From Fallopia convolvulus (Eukaryota > Streptophyta > Magnoliopsida > Caryophyllales > Polygonaceae), in contig OZ024724.1 of NCBI GenBank assembly GCA_964016875.1, positions 41,159,820-41,223,819 of the forward strand: DNA of 64,000 bases, written 5' to 3'. The notes beneath the pieces were generated by a model. That model was given only the letters and a program-made list of their open reading frames with translations. It did no database searches and had not been told where the DNA came from. Shown here one piece after another: positions 10,364 through 21,213 of the stretch; position 1 is the first letter of the stretch; each line of letters begins with the position of its first letter. The translations under genes and the position numbers were made by a program.

Positions 10364-13300
10364 ACAATTCCAAGCGCCTATTGCCCCTTGTCAAACATAT
10401 TATATTGGTCAACAACCTTTGGCCATTATGGATCCCAACTGGTGCTTTGACTCGGGTTCTACAAATCAGGTTACGTCAGATTTCGGTAACCCCTCTGTGC
10501 ACTCTGATTGTACTAGCAATGATGGTTTACAAGTAGGCAACGGTATGTCTCTTCCTATTACGTATTTGGGCAAAACATCATTACCTACTTACCCTAAACT
10601 TGTTCAACTTCATAATATTCTTTTTGTTCCTCAAATTAAGAAAAATTTGCTCAACATTTCTCAATTGACCAAAGAAATGATGCTTAAATGATTTTTTATC
10701 CTACCTGTTGTTTTGTGATGGACAAGCACTGGCGAAAACTCCTCAAAGGAACCGTTGAGAACGAGCTTTACCACTTGATCAATTCTAGACCTCCGCCTAC
10801 TAACCCACCTCGAGCCTACCTTGGAGAAAAGACAACCCTTCAAATATGGCATGAGCGTTTTGGTCTTCCTCATGATTTAGTCTTTCGTCATTTAGTGTCT
10901 AGGTTTCAATTACTTGTTTCGGTACATAATTTAAAACGCATTTGCGAGTCATGTTAGTTAGGAAAAAGTCACCGACTTTCTCTACCTAGTAGTCATTCTT
11001 CTAGTCTATCTCCTTTTGAATTGGTTTATTCAGATGTTTGGGGTCCTGCCCCAGTTTCTTCATTTAATAGCAATATTTATTTTCTTATATTTGTTGATGA
11101 CTTCACCAAGTTTGTATGGATTTATTTCTTGTCTCAAAAATCTCAGGTTTTATCCACCTTTCAACTATTTAAACAAATGGTTGAAAGTCAATTTTCCACC
11201 AAAATAAAACAATTTCAGTCTCATTGGGGTGTGAATATAGGATTGTTTCTCAATTTTTACAATCCCAGGGTATTCTTCATAGAGTCTCATGTCCCCATAC
11301 TCAATCTCAAAAGGGTGCTGCTGAAAGACGCATCGTAGAGTTCTTGAGATAGGTTTGGCTATTCATTCTCATGCAAAATTGGCTACCTTGTTTTGGGAAC
11401 ATGCTTTTCATACTGCAGTCTATTTACATAATAGAACCTTAACTTTACATAATAGAACCTTAACTTCTATTCTCAATTTCAAATCTCCATTTGAGGTTCT
11501 ATACAACAAAATCCTTGATTACAAATTTCTAAAAAGCTCTGGCTGTTTTTGCTATCCTTTTCTTCGTCCTTATTGTTCCAACAAACTTGAGTTTAGGTCC
11601 TCTCCTTGCATTTTTATTGGTTATACTTCAAAACACAAGGGTTATCTTTGCCTTAATGTTCCAACTAACCGAGTCTACATTGCGCGCCATGTCATCTTTG
11701 ATGAGACCATTTTTCCTTACCAAATTCATGCTCAAAATCCTGATCAAATTCAGCCTACTGTTTCAGAAATTCCAGCCTCTCTCCTACAATTGGCTGCCTC
11801 ACCTTGGCCGTCGCCGTCCCATTCGGCGCCTTCACCACCGCCCGATAACTTACCACCTTCACCATGCAACACGTCCCCAATTCTTGTCACCACACCTCCG
11901 ACGACTCCATCATCCCCAATCAACTCCATGCAGCCGCTTTTGGCCTCCCCAACCTCGCCATCTTCTCTACCCGATCAAGTGGAAGACTCGCCTCCTCGGC
12001 CTTTGGATAGTGCCTCCGTTCCAGCAACTTCTACAACTCAAGGTATTCCTTCTACAACTCCTACTTCTTCTATTTCCAAACAATTTGAAGCCTAAAGCTC
12101 TCTCCTCAACCAAACATCCTTTGACTGTCTCTATTGATCTCTATGTTGAGCCCAAAATTTTCAACCAAGCCTCTAAACTCCCTGAATGGCAAAATGCAAT
12201 TCAGAATGAATATGATGCCCTTTTACTTAATGGGACTTGGACAATTGTACCTCGCTCTTGTAATTCTAATGTTGTTGGTTGTAAGTGGGTGTATAGGATC
12301 AAACGAAAGGCTAATGGATCTATTGAGCGCTACAAAGCTAGATTAATGGCAAAAGGTTATAATCAGGAGGAGGGTATTGATTATTTTGACACCTTTAGTT
12401 CTGTTATTAAACCTACCACTATTCAGATTGTTTTATCTATTGCATTACAACATTCCTGGCCAATCCGACATGTTGATATTAATAATGCATTTCTCAATGG
12501 AGATCTTTTTGAATAGGTTTACATGTCTCAACCTCCAGGGTTTATTGATAGTACACGTCCTAATCATGTCTGTTTATTGCGGAAAGCTTTGTATGGGCTC
12601 AAACAAGCTCCCCGGGCATGGTTCACCAAACTGCGTCACTTTCTCCTTGGCCATGGTTTTCGAGTCTGTCGATCAGACACCTCTTTATTTGTGCATCGGC
12701 AGGGCTCCTCTGTTCTCTATATTCTAGTGTATGTGGATGATCTTCTGATTACAAGGTCTATTACAACTGATATTGATCGATTTATTCAGCTCTTGAATCG
12801 TGCTTTCTCTTTACGCACCCTTGGCTCTTTACATTACTTTCTTGGTTTAGAGGTAACTCGTGGTCCTGACCATTTCATTCTCTCTCAGCAGAAGTACATT
12901 CGTCATTTGTTGGAACGCAACAAAATGAGTGATGCTAAGCCGATTTCATCTCCTGCAGAGCCGACCTCTCGTTTACAACACTCAGGTGATCCTTTACCTG
13001 ACCCTTCTCTATATCGTAGTATTGTTGGCGCGTTACAATATGCTATTATTACTAGACTCGAGATTTCTTATTCTGTCAATCGAGTTTGTATGTACATGCA
13101 TTCACCTACTGAATCTCATTGGTCTGTTGTTAAGAGCATTATACAGTATTTGAAAGGTTCTATTTCGGCTGGGTTGATTATTCGACCATCTGTTGATAGT
13201 CGTTTGATTGCTTATAGTGATGCTGGTTAGGCCTCTGATAGTGATGATTGTCGCTCACAACATGGTGTTTCTATTTATTATGGTGTCAATCTCATTAGCT

Positions 13301-13683
13301 GGTCTTCTAAGAAACAACATGTTGCTAAGTCAAGTACTGAGGCTGAATACAGGGCTATTACGTTTACTTTCGCTGAGTTGATTTGGATTCAACAGTTGCT
13401 CTCTGAGTTACATGCGCTTTTGAATCGTCCACCCATCATTTTGTGTGACAATTTGAGTGCAACTTATATTTTTGCTAATCTTGTCTTTCATCAACGCTCT
13501 AAACATATTAAAATTGACTATTATTTTGTTCGTGAGCAAGTTGAAGATGATTCATTGATTGTTCGTCATGTCCGTGCTCATGATCAAACAACTGATATCT
13601 TCACCAAGCCATTAGCACTGCTCGTTTTCTTCAACTACGCCTTCATGTTTGGAACCCTCCATGAGCTTGTGGGGGGGGGGGGG
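10364..13683 (+). pseudogene. Copia pol polyprotein: protease, integrase, reverse transcriptase, RNase H
   Basis: The domains run in Copia order. Protease with DSGSTNQVT is at about 10449. The GAG-pre-integrase zinc region (WHERFGLPHDL ... CESC) is at about 10840-10957. The integrase core (DVWGPAP, FVDDFTKFVWIYFL) is at 11033-11340 and the integrase C-terminal part at 11355-11730. Reverse transcriptase covers about 12180-13000 with GCKWVYRIKRK, KARLMAKG, ALYGLKQAPRAW and the catalytic YVDD near 12730. RNase H covers about 13190-13640 with SSTEAEYRA and TDIFTKPL. Frame changes lie near 10690, 10960, 11340 and 12095, and in-frame TAGs at 12514 and 13228 (the latter at an expected Trp). A 21-bp tandem duplication (NRTLTLH) sits near 11440. 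Confidence 0.93.
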
Positions 13684-13857
13684 TATTAAGATATATGATA
13701 TTTGTATTATATTTTAGTATCTTGTATGATATCTTTTATGTTATTATTTCTAGATTGGATATCAAGAAAGATAATATCTTTTGATATCTCAAGACTTGTA
13801 TTTAAACCCTTTGGGAAATCAATAGAAGACACAATCCTTTACACAATTCTTCTCTCA
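13671..13857 (+). repeat. Copia polypurine tract and short 3' LTR
   Basis: A run of 13 G (13671-13683) follows the RNase H region and is typical of a Copia polypurine tract. The LTR probably starts at 13684 (tattaagatat, perhaps a mutated TG start) and ends near 13857 (...cttctctca). The right end is uncertain by a few tens of bases because no second copy is available for comparison. Confidence 0.6.
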
Positions 13858-15180
13858 TAATTATATCCCTTCTCAAATGGTGTTAAATTTACATTCAATT
13901 TTCAGATCAAAAACCCAAACTCCATTAACACCCTTTTGAAGCTTTGTTTTTAAAATTTCATCCATTTTCCTTAATCCTTTCCCCAAATTAAGGTTAGATT
14001 TGGATTCCCCAACTTCCAATTAATCAAAAATGTTTGATTTCCCATCCGAATCCATTATAAATTTGATACCGCCATTATCGAACTTCAAAAGTTCGACCCC
14101 CACCAGGAGCCACGACCGCTTGCCATTGGGATTCTTCAACTTCAATAGTTTGACTTTTTTAATTTTAAAGAAATAAGTATATTTTGTTATTTTTAATATT
14201 TAAAATCCAAATCAACAAATAATAAACTCTCCCACTCTCACTTTTTGTGAAATACACGAATAATGCCGCATCAATGCCACATCAATGTTTAGGTGTTCAA
14301 TAGGTCTCAATTCTGTAGTTCAAGTACTTGATCAAATATTTTCAAAGGTGAGGGTGTCAAAGTGACCAATTGGTCAAAGGTCAGGTATCTATATATATAT
14401 TCTGTCAAAAAATTGTCTTTAATGGAGATGGGAGGTTTCATAAATTGAAGAAAAGAGGAGAAATCGGGTGTGTGGGAAGCGAATTGAAGAAGAAGAACAA
14501 CATATATATAATCGGGTTTGTGGGAAATCGGCTTTGAGGCCTGGTTCCAGTCATCTCCAACCCCGACTCGACGCCCCTTCACTTTGAGGCCTTGAGACGG
14601 GAAATTAAGGGCTTTCTTCTCAAATCACGAATTTGTAGACTTTGATGAAGCAGAGAAGATGTGCATGTGAAGATAGTCCGAATTGTTCCCTCCCTCTAGT
14701 TCTAGGTTTCAGCTGAATGAACTTGGGCCTATTTAAACACAAGTCCGTAGTGACGAGGCATAGAAGATATGCCGCCGAGGGAACTTGGGCAGAGAAGATA
14801 TTCCGACGGTGAAGAATTCAGACGAGGCAGAGAAGATGAAAAGTGACGAGGTAGAGAAGTGCATCGTTCCACCTTCTTTGACGAGGCATAGAAGATTTGC
14901 CCTTTTTTTAATTGTGGTATATTATTACTTAGCGTTTATGTGGCTAATGAGTCATAAAAACAAGCTTATGTGGCATCCAGTCATTAGGCTTGTATATCAT
15001 GTTCTTGAAAAAGGGTTTAATGGAACAAAAGTGTAAAATTGGGGGTGTTAAAAATACGTTTTTAGTACAGGTGTCTAAGCGAACAAAAATTTCAAGTTCG
15101 AGGGTCCATGTATGTATTCGGCCATTTGTTGATTGTACACATACCCATGGAATAATGAGGAAAATTAATTAAAAATAGAA
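13858..15180. other. Unassigned AT-rich segment with short direct repeats
   Basis: No conserved domain or complete transposon ends are recognised. Between 14750 and 14897 the phrase gacgaggcataGAAGAT and variants occur about five times at irregular spacing, and gaacttgggc occurs twice. Phrases such as aggtgttcaataggtctc (about 14290) and gtacaggtgtctaagcg (about 15066) resemble subterminal sequence of plant MULE-like elements, but no matching inverted pair was established. Confidence 0.35.
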
Positions 15181-15199
15181 AGTATACTAAGAGATTACA

Positions 15200-15957
15200 A
15201 CACAAAGAATAAGATGCCATCGGAAATTATCAATGAATTGAAAAATAATCTTGCAACCCGAGAATTTACAAAACTCGTAGTAATTTGGTGGTGTATTTGG
15301 CACGAAAGGAACAAAGTAGTATTCCAACAAAGTCTGAATGATTATATCTTGGACCTCAAATAATACATTAAACATCAATTGATGACATAGAAGAGAACCA
15401 AGCGATGGAGCGAGAACGAGGAAGAAGGGACGAATCAAACACAACCTAAAAGTTGAAGCAGTGCTAGACAGAAAAGACGACAAAAACCAACATATAGATT
15501 CTATAAACTAAACTTTGATGAATCCAAATTTACGCTCGGATAGGCAACAACCGTATTTGTGATTCGCGACCCAAATGCACAAATTATTAGTATGGGAGCC
15601 AACAACTACAAAAGTAACATAGTATTACAGATTGAGACGCTTGCGCTCTAGGACGGAATCTGAAAAGCTCAACAGTTGGGCCTATAAACAATGGAGATTG
15701 AGGGTGACAACCTTACATTCATAAATGCAATCTATGGATTCTAGGAGGTGCCCTTGGGAAATCGAAATGTTGGTTTCGGATATCTTGATTTCGCTTCAAG
15801 AATTCGAAACTATCCAACGGTCTCATTTGTTTAGGGAATGTAATCCACTGGCTGATAAAATTTCAAAGTTGGATTACATTATCCCTAATTTGCAATTACA
15901 AAATCATTCAAATTTTCAAATTATCATCCTAAAAAATGCTTTAGTTCGTCCTCCATA
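15200..15957 (+). pseudogene. RNase H-like (RVT_3-type) remnant of a plant LINE or related reverse-transcriptase gene
   Basis: Translated pieces read WWCIWHERNKVVFQ, then YKLNFDESK, TVFVIRDPNAQIISMGANNY, IEGDNLTFINAI and HLFRECNPLADKISK. These are the hallmark segments of the plant RNase H-like domain fused to zf-RVT LINE proteins. Several stops and at least one frame change (near 15730) break the gene. A related domain lies on the minus strand at 53535-53969. Confidence 0.7.
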
Positions 15958-16134
15958 GTAAAAATTTCCTAATCCTTACCTTTAAAAAAAGGAATTTATA
16001 GAGGTTTTACTTTAACGTAGTTTTTTCTCGGTTCCATCCATCGTGGATCTTGAGCCAATGGGTTGACCTGAACCGAACCGATACTACAGTTTCGAGTTGA
16101 CATTTTGAAGCAAATTGTAAACCAGCTCTCGAAG

Positions 16135-17777
16135 ATGCACAAAAAAAATGGAATTGTTGGTTTCGTTTCACTTCACCGCACTCCTTCCTCCTCGGTTTTC
16201 AGTGCACAAGGTAAGCTTAAATCATAATTTCCACATTTTGTGTTTTTGTATTTCTTGTGTTCTTTCTAACTTCGAGTCTGTCTTTCAGCGCCGGTGTTTG
16301 TTTCGCTAGGGATAATACATAGAAAATGCAAAAGGATTAGAACAATGGCAGATGTTGTTTCTTGAAATAATTCCGTGTCGAAGGTCAGGAGCTTATTGAT
16401 TGCGCAAATCGGTGTGAAATTCGATCTAAACGCCCGAATTTAAGAATTTGGCTAGCTCTATGTATAACATAAGATTTTGATGCTTTGAGAGGATGAAAAT
16501 AGGCGAAAAGCTGCGATTTTTTTTGCCTTGATTATCATGTAAATTGTGATGTAATAAATTATTCCCAATGTTTAAGCGGCTAGATGAAAATTTGGAACGA
16601 TTTTCTCTGGTAGTTTTCATGTTAAATGTGATGCAATCAATTCCTTGCAACAAGAACAATAGATTTGGACTTTTCTCGCTAGGGTTTCATGACCACCTAG
16701 TGTTGTGCTTAGGAAATGTTCATTGATTTGTGTTGTATTGTCTATATAAAGGATGTAAGAAAATGCCAAGATATGTGAGTTGCGACTCCGTAAGAATACT
16801 GTATTTGTCTTATAATCTGCTAGGCCCTATACTATTCCTAGAGTTCAATGTAGATACCTTGTGAAATCATTTCTACTATCGGACAATGTGCTGCTGGAAG
16901 TTTAGTGGTTTTGGAGCCCTACTAATAAGCTATTCTTCCTTTTCTATCATGTGTGTTGTCACTATTATTTATCTTCATTTTCTGATGGTTTTGCGAAAGC
17001 TTGAAGGACATCAATGGATGAGAACTGGGAACATTATATCAAGCTCACAATCTAGCATAGCAGGTATGACACATGTGACAAAGAGAGAGCTTACTGTTCC
17101 ATGTATACTCTATAGAACTTCCTCTATGTCTCTGTTTCCACTACTTTTGTTTGAAGATGGATTAATCTGCTTTCTTAGATTGCTGAACTTTTATATATTC
17201 TTCTTAATATCTTTTAGTTTTTCCATATTTGCTTCCCACGTAAGAGCTATGTTATTGGAAGTTGGTACGTCATTTTCCAATTAAGATCAATGAATATAAG
17301 ATATGAGATTGCTAAATCTATCTGTTACTTCCATGCTAGGTACAATATCATGTAATTGAAGTATCTGAGTTGCATGGTATCTTGGATTCTATAGATAGTA
17401 TAATGTTTGTTTACCTTATGTTTTTTTGCTTTAGATATGCTTATATTTTCTTGGCATGAAATATTGTTTGTATGGTTTGCGAAATGTGGCAGAGATCTCA
17501 AATCTATGGGTGCCTACAACTCCAAAGACTGTATTGACATCCAAACTTATGGTTTTTTTTTTGCAGCCTTGAATAAACTGTCACTCCATCTCTCCAAAGG
17601 AACCACGAAGAATTTGGAATCTCCTTGTTTTGTAAGAGCATCTTTTGAAAATTCATGTATGTTTTTACCAATTATTCTGATGTAGGAAGTTGTTCTCAAG
17701 TAATAATTGGTTATTGGATTGGACCTGATGCAGAAGATGGTTGGGGTTTAGTAGAAGCTTTCTTAAATAAAATTTGA
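16135..17777 (+). pseudogene. Unrecognised multi-exon plant gene remnant
   Basis: A short exon starts at ATG 16135 and ends at 16210 before a good donor (caag|gtaagc). An acceptor (tctttcag) at 16288 leads into an in-phase exon. Spliced, they read about 50 residues to a TGA (ending MADVVS). Further exon-like pieces follow: a segment ending ...atagcag before gtatga near 17061 (LRKLEGHQWMRTGNIISSS), one after a poly-T/tttgcag acceptor near 17566 (ALNKLSLHLSKGTTKNLES), and a last exon after gatgtag at 17685 coding QVIIGYWIGPDAEDGWG to a stop at 17775. The protein family is not recognised. Internal stops suggest a pseudogene, although mis-drawn exons are possible. Confidence 0.4.
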
Positions 17778-18015
17778 TAGTTTGATATGGTATTTTGTTT
17801 CTTCCTTACCATTAAGCATTAAGCATTCAACATTAGTATGTAGTTAATCAGCATTCAACACAATATAATATATTCATACATTCTTATCCATGAGGTTGAT
17901 TATTCATATACAAAGCTAAAAATTCAAAAGAAGACTAACAAGCACAATTTCTATTCAAAGACATTGTTCATGTTTTCAATTGTCATGAATACAAGATGTA
18001 CGAAGCAAATTAAGA

Positions 18016-19342
18016 TCACGTCGATATTTGAGCCTTTTCCAACAATGCAGACAGGTAAACCTCATCTTTGGATTTAGCAGCAACAACCCATTTATGTTTC
18101 TTATATTGAATCTTTAAAAACACATTCATGTATTCAGTCAACTGATTTCTCTTACAAAAAAAGAACCTATCTATCCACAACAAACCTACAGGCCTCAAAA
18201 CCCTATCCCAATCAAACAGGTTAAATTCCAGCAACACGAAGTCAATCCAGCCATCCAAAAACCCCATAGAATGAATTAAATCCATAGTATCATCGGAGAA
18301 TGGTAGTCGTTGGTTAGGAGTGATATATAGAGGAAGCAAACCTCTAACTGCTACCATCTCATTGATTGGAGCCCCTAGGTTTAGTGTAGTTGTGATGATT
18401 GTTACATTTTGTTCTCTCATTCTTGCACCAAACGCCCCTGTATCCACACTATAGTCAAGACCAACTCGAATCTCCCCAGGCTTGATACCTAGAATATCGC
18501 TTATTAGAAAATCAACAAGAAGAGAACTCTTAATTACCCACTTAATCTTTTCCTTCTCCATCTCAAAATTCTTGGTATTGCTTGATAAGCACTTGAAATC
18601 CTTGCACTGGTAATTATTCCATCTAACATCCCTATCTTCTGGAATCTTCCATAGTGACTCATAACTCATTCACAAGGTAAGGCTTTCTGTAAAGCTTGGG
18701 GCCTCTCGTTATGCAGCGCCTTCTAGGAAGAGGATCATAACCATTTAGCATAGGCTTTTGAACCAGGTTCCAATCATCTTTACAATCACCTCCATTGGCA
18801 TAACTCATATACTCTTCTAATTCCTTCTTTACTAACACACAAGCATGTCCAATTGTGTTTTACACTCTTTCTTGCCCTATTTTATTCTCCTTTGGGGTTA
18901 TATATGTTCGTATCTCCTCTTTTGCAAAGTTGTTGATTAGCGGCTCGTCCTTGAAACCCGTATTCCTAATCCCTTCAAGTTTAGGAAGCCTTATTTGTCT
19001 AAGAGTGGCATGTGTGTTGTATAGAGGCTCAACAACTTCCTTTTACAAGTACATCTTGAATTCCAGCCTATTAAATTCCTCCATGTGGGTATTTTGATCC
19101 TTTTCTACCTTCTTCTGCAGACTCTCTATCTTCTTGAGCACTTCAGCTACACGTTTTGAGAACGCTTTAGCATCAAATCCTTCATACCCGCCTTTTGTAT
19201 TATATAGATTTTGGCAGGTGTCTGTGTTGTGCAAATGAAAGGTGGTAGAATAGAAACCAAGTAGGGTATATATGCTTACTGTGATTACCAATAGTCCAGT
19301 TAGCAATTGCAGCCTTCCTAATTTAGCATATCTCGTTGTCAT
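18016..19342 (-). pseudogene. SAM-dependent methyltransferase-like plant membrane protein, broken
   Basis: Read on the minus strand, the N terminus (19342) has a membrane anchor (LLTGLLVITVSIYTLLGFY, residues about 12-30) and then a coiled-coil-like EVLKKIESLQKKVEK. The C-terminal half (18669-18016) matches plant putative methyltransferases: LWKIPEDRDVRW, DFLISDILGIKPGEIRVGLDYSVDTGAFGARM (a degenerate SAM-binding loop), INEMVAVRGLLPLYITPNQRLPF and DWDRVLRPVGLLWID. Breaks are a TAA at 19043, a TAA near 18855 and a frameshift near 18662, where tgag...ttatgag indicates a 7-bp duplication. A tttgtttcag acceptor precedes the start and a caag|gtatta donor lies near 19479, so an upstream leader exon and intron existed. 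The locus is therefore not a processed copy. Confidence 0.75.
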
Positions 19343-19360
19343 ATGCTTCTCAACTGAAAC

Positions 19361-19550
19361 AAATATGAATCCAAGTCTAGATAAATGAACAGGGGGTCAA
19401 AACTACTCAAATGGAGTGGTTTTGATCTAAAATTCGTTAAATTACCAAGAATGAAAGTTGAAAAGAACATAATACCTTGATTTCCCAAACTGATTGGCTG
19501 AAAAGCTATGTTGCCTTTGGTGGCTTCGGTTCTCATAACCTGAATTTACA
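19361..19550 (-). other. Probable 5' leader intron and exon of the methyltransferase-like pseudogene
   Basis: On the minus strand a leader exon near 19550-19480 ends ttgggaaatcaag before gtatta, and the matching acceptor atttgtttcag lies at about 19356, 14 bases upstream of the start codon. This is a splice-signal inference only. Confidence 0.4.
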
Positions 19551-20379
19551 AGGGTGTAGCTTAAAATTGCCAATGAACTAGTGAAGCTCGCTGTTTAGAT
19601 CTCGAAACACTTGAGATTTACGATTCAAACTTAACTAAATGTACCATAATTTTCATGCAACATCAGTGGTTATTGGCTTTAGCCTCGCTCTAATGTTCTC
19701 TTTTTTTCATTCCCAAGTTCCCAAAATCAATGTATATCATTTGGTACGATCATTCTGTTTTGTCTAGGACAAATAAAAACTGGAAAAACTAATTGCGATT
19801 TTGGATCATGTTATTCACATGCTTCTTTTTTCAGTGAGGATGTAAGTTTAACATGTTATGTTTTAATAATGGGTAATAGAGTGAATGTTTGATCTTCGAT
19901 CTTTTGAGACCATCTCATAAGTCCTAATAATTCCTCACATTTATGTTGTCCGGGTAGATGTCGTTTTATGTTGTCCTAAGGCAATAATTGCGTGAATGGA
20001 ATAAATTTGCAACATATAACATTAGTGTTATAAATACATTTGGATAACTACAAAGTTGAGGAGCTACTAATCATATAGGCGTTTATACTAGTTGAATTCC
20101 CATGCCACACGTTTGAAACAGAATTCATCTTATATGAAATACTATAAGGTTGGTGCCATACTACATTGTATTAGGAAAAGATGGTTGCAACCCTATTCTT
20201 GAAATCGAGACAACTTTGCCACCGACCCCAACCATCCTTATAACAGTGAATGGTGGAGTTTACTAACGGAGTTAGCGGTAGAAATAAAATAAAAGCGATA
20301 ATCGCGAAGGCTATTCAGTAGAAGTCAACCATTTTGTCTAGTACCAAAATTAGTGGTTGGCATAAACCTCGAGAGTGGC
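19551..20379. other. Unassigned intergenic sequence
   Basis: AT-rich, with no coding domain, terminal repeat or tandem array recognised. Confidence 0.5.
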
Positions 20380-21198
20380 ATCAGGACACATGTCCAAGTA
20401 CTTTCTTATAATTGAGTAAACCTTGGGAGCTATTCAAACCCATGGTGGTGGCGTTGATGGGGGAATAACAATAAATAATAATGAACTCTTGATCGAAGCT
20501 GTCTATTTCCAAAATCCCTCCTATGTATCCTAACAACAGATCAACTTGTATTGTTTGGATGCGAAGGGTGCCTAACAAGATATCGTCTTCATTGCTACGA
20601 TACCCTCAACAAAGGGCCTTTCGCTCCAATCGCCTTGCCATGTTCTGCCATAAAATTATTTGCTCCTGGAGTAGTTGAGTCCTTATGTGAAGAAAAAGGA
20701 AGGGGGATGGTCCAAAAGTTACTATTGCGTTATATAGATTATATCCTGAAGACTGGCAATCTCTATCTCCCCATGATTCTGTGTTGGAACTCCTCAAATC
20801 CGACATATTGCTTCGCATATTAGATCCTTGATTCGCGGAGCTATCCGAATGGTACAAGGGAGTTTGGTTGGATGCCGATCTATCCTGTTGTGGATTAGTA
20901 GAGGAGTAAGCATCTTCGACAACTTTTATTGCCCTTTCTGCTTTTCCTGTTGAGCACGGGATCTACTTCTAGCATCCGACATTTTCTCAAGACGAAGTCA
21001 GTATTAGAATTTCTGTAATCTAATACTTGAGGTGAAGATTTTGGAAGGAAGCTCTGAAATCAAAACATGATCCTTAAATCCATAAATCTAGACATTTGCC
21101 TAAGGTCAAAGTCCTAGACACTTCTAAGAAATTCTTTACGAGTGATTCTCAATTAAATAGAATCAAAACGTGTTTTCAGTGAAAAACAAAACTTTCGG

Positions 21199-21210
21199 CT
21201 TTGATATCAT
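21199..21210 (-). other. Primer-binding site, tRNA-Met type, degenerate
   Basis: On the minus strand, just past the LTR end, atgatatcaaagcc resembles TGGTATCAGAGCC, the complement of the plant initiator tRNA-Met 3' end, with G to A changes. Confidence 0.6.
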
Positions 21211-21213
21211 AAT

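Larger units (their letters stand above)
461..13857 (+). mobile_element. Decayed Ty1/Copia LTR retrotransposon, host of a nested Athila-like element
   Basis: Gag remains lie at 461-716 and pol remains at 10364-13683, followed by a G-rich polypurine tract and a short 3' LTR. Removing the Athila-like insertion (717-10358) and one copy of the 5-bp duplication CCTGC (712-716 and 10359-10363) restores a continuous reading frame from the gag C terminus into the protease. This shows the two parts were one element. The order protease, integrase, reverse transcriptase, RNase H is diagnostic of Copia. Several frameshifts and stops make it non-functional. The 5' LTR is not in the window. Confidence 0.9.

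Noticed and set aside
11587..12095. Second open frame overlapping the Copia integrase C terminus
   Set aside because: Only its last part (from about 12100) is real reverse transcriptase; the earlier part is an out-of-frame shadow of the integrase region.
20551..20857. Overlapping open frames on both strands near 20.6 kb as a gag gene
   Set aside because: Only a faint gag-like start (MSDARSRSRAQQEK) with an early stop is seen; not enough to call a coding region separately from the chromovirus remnant.
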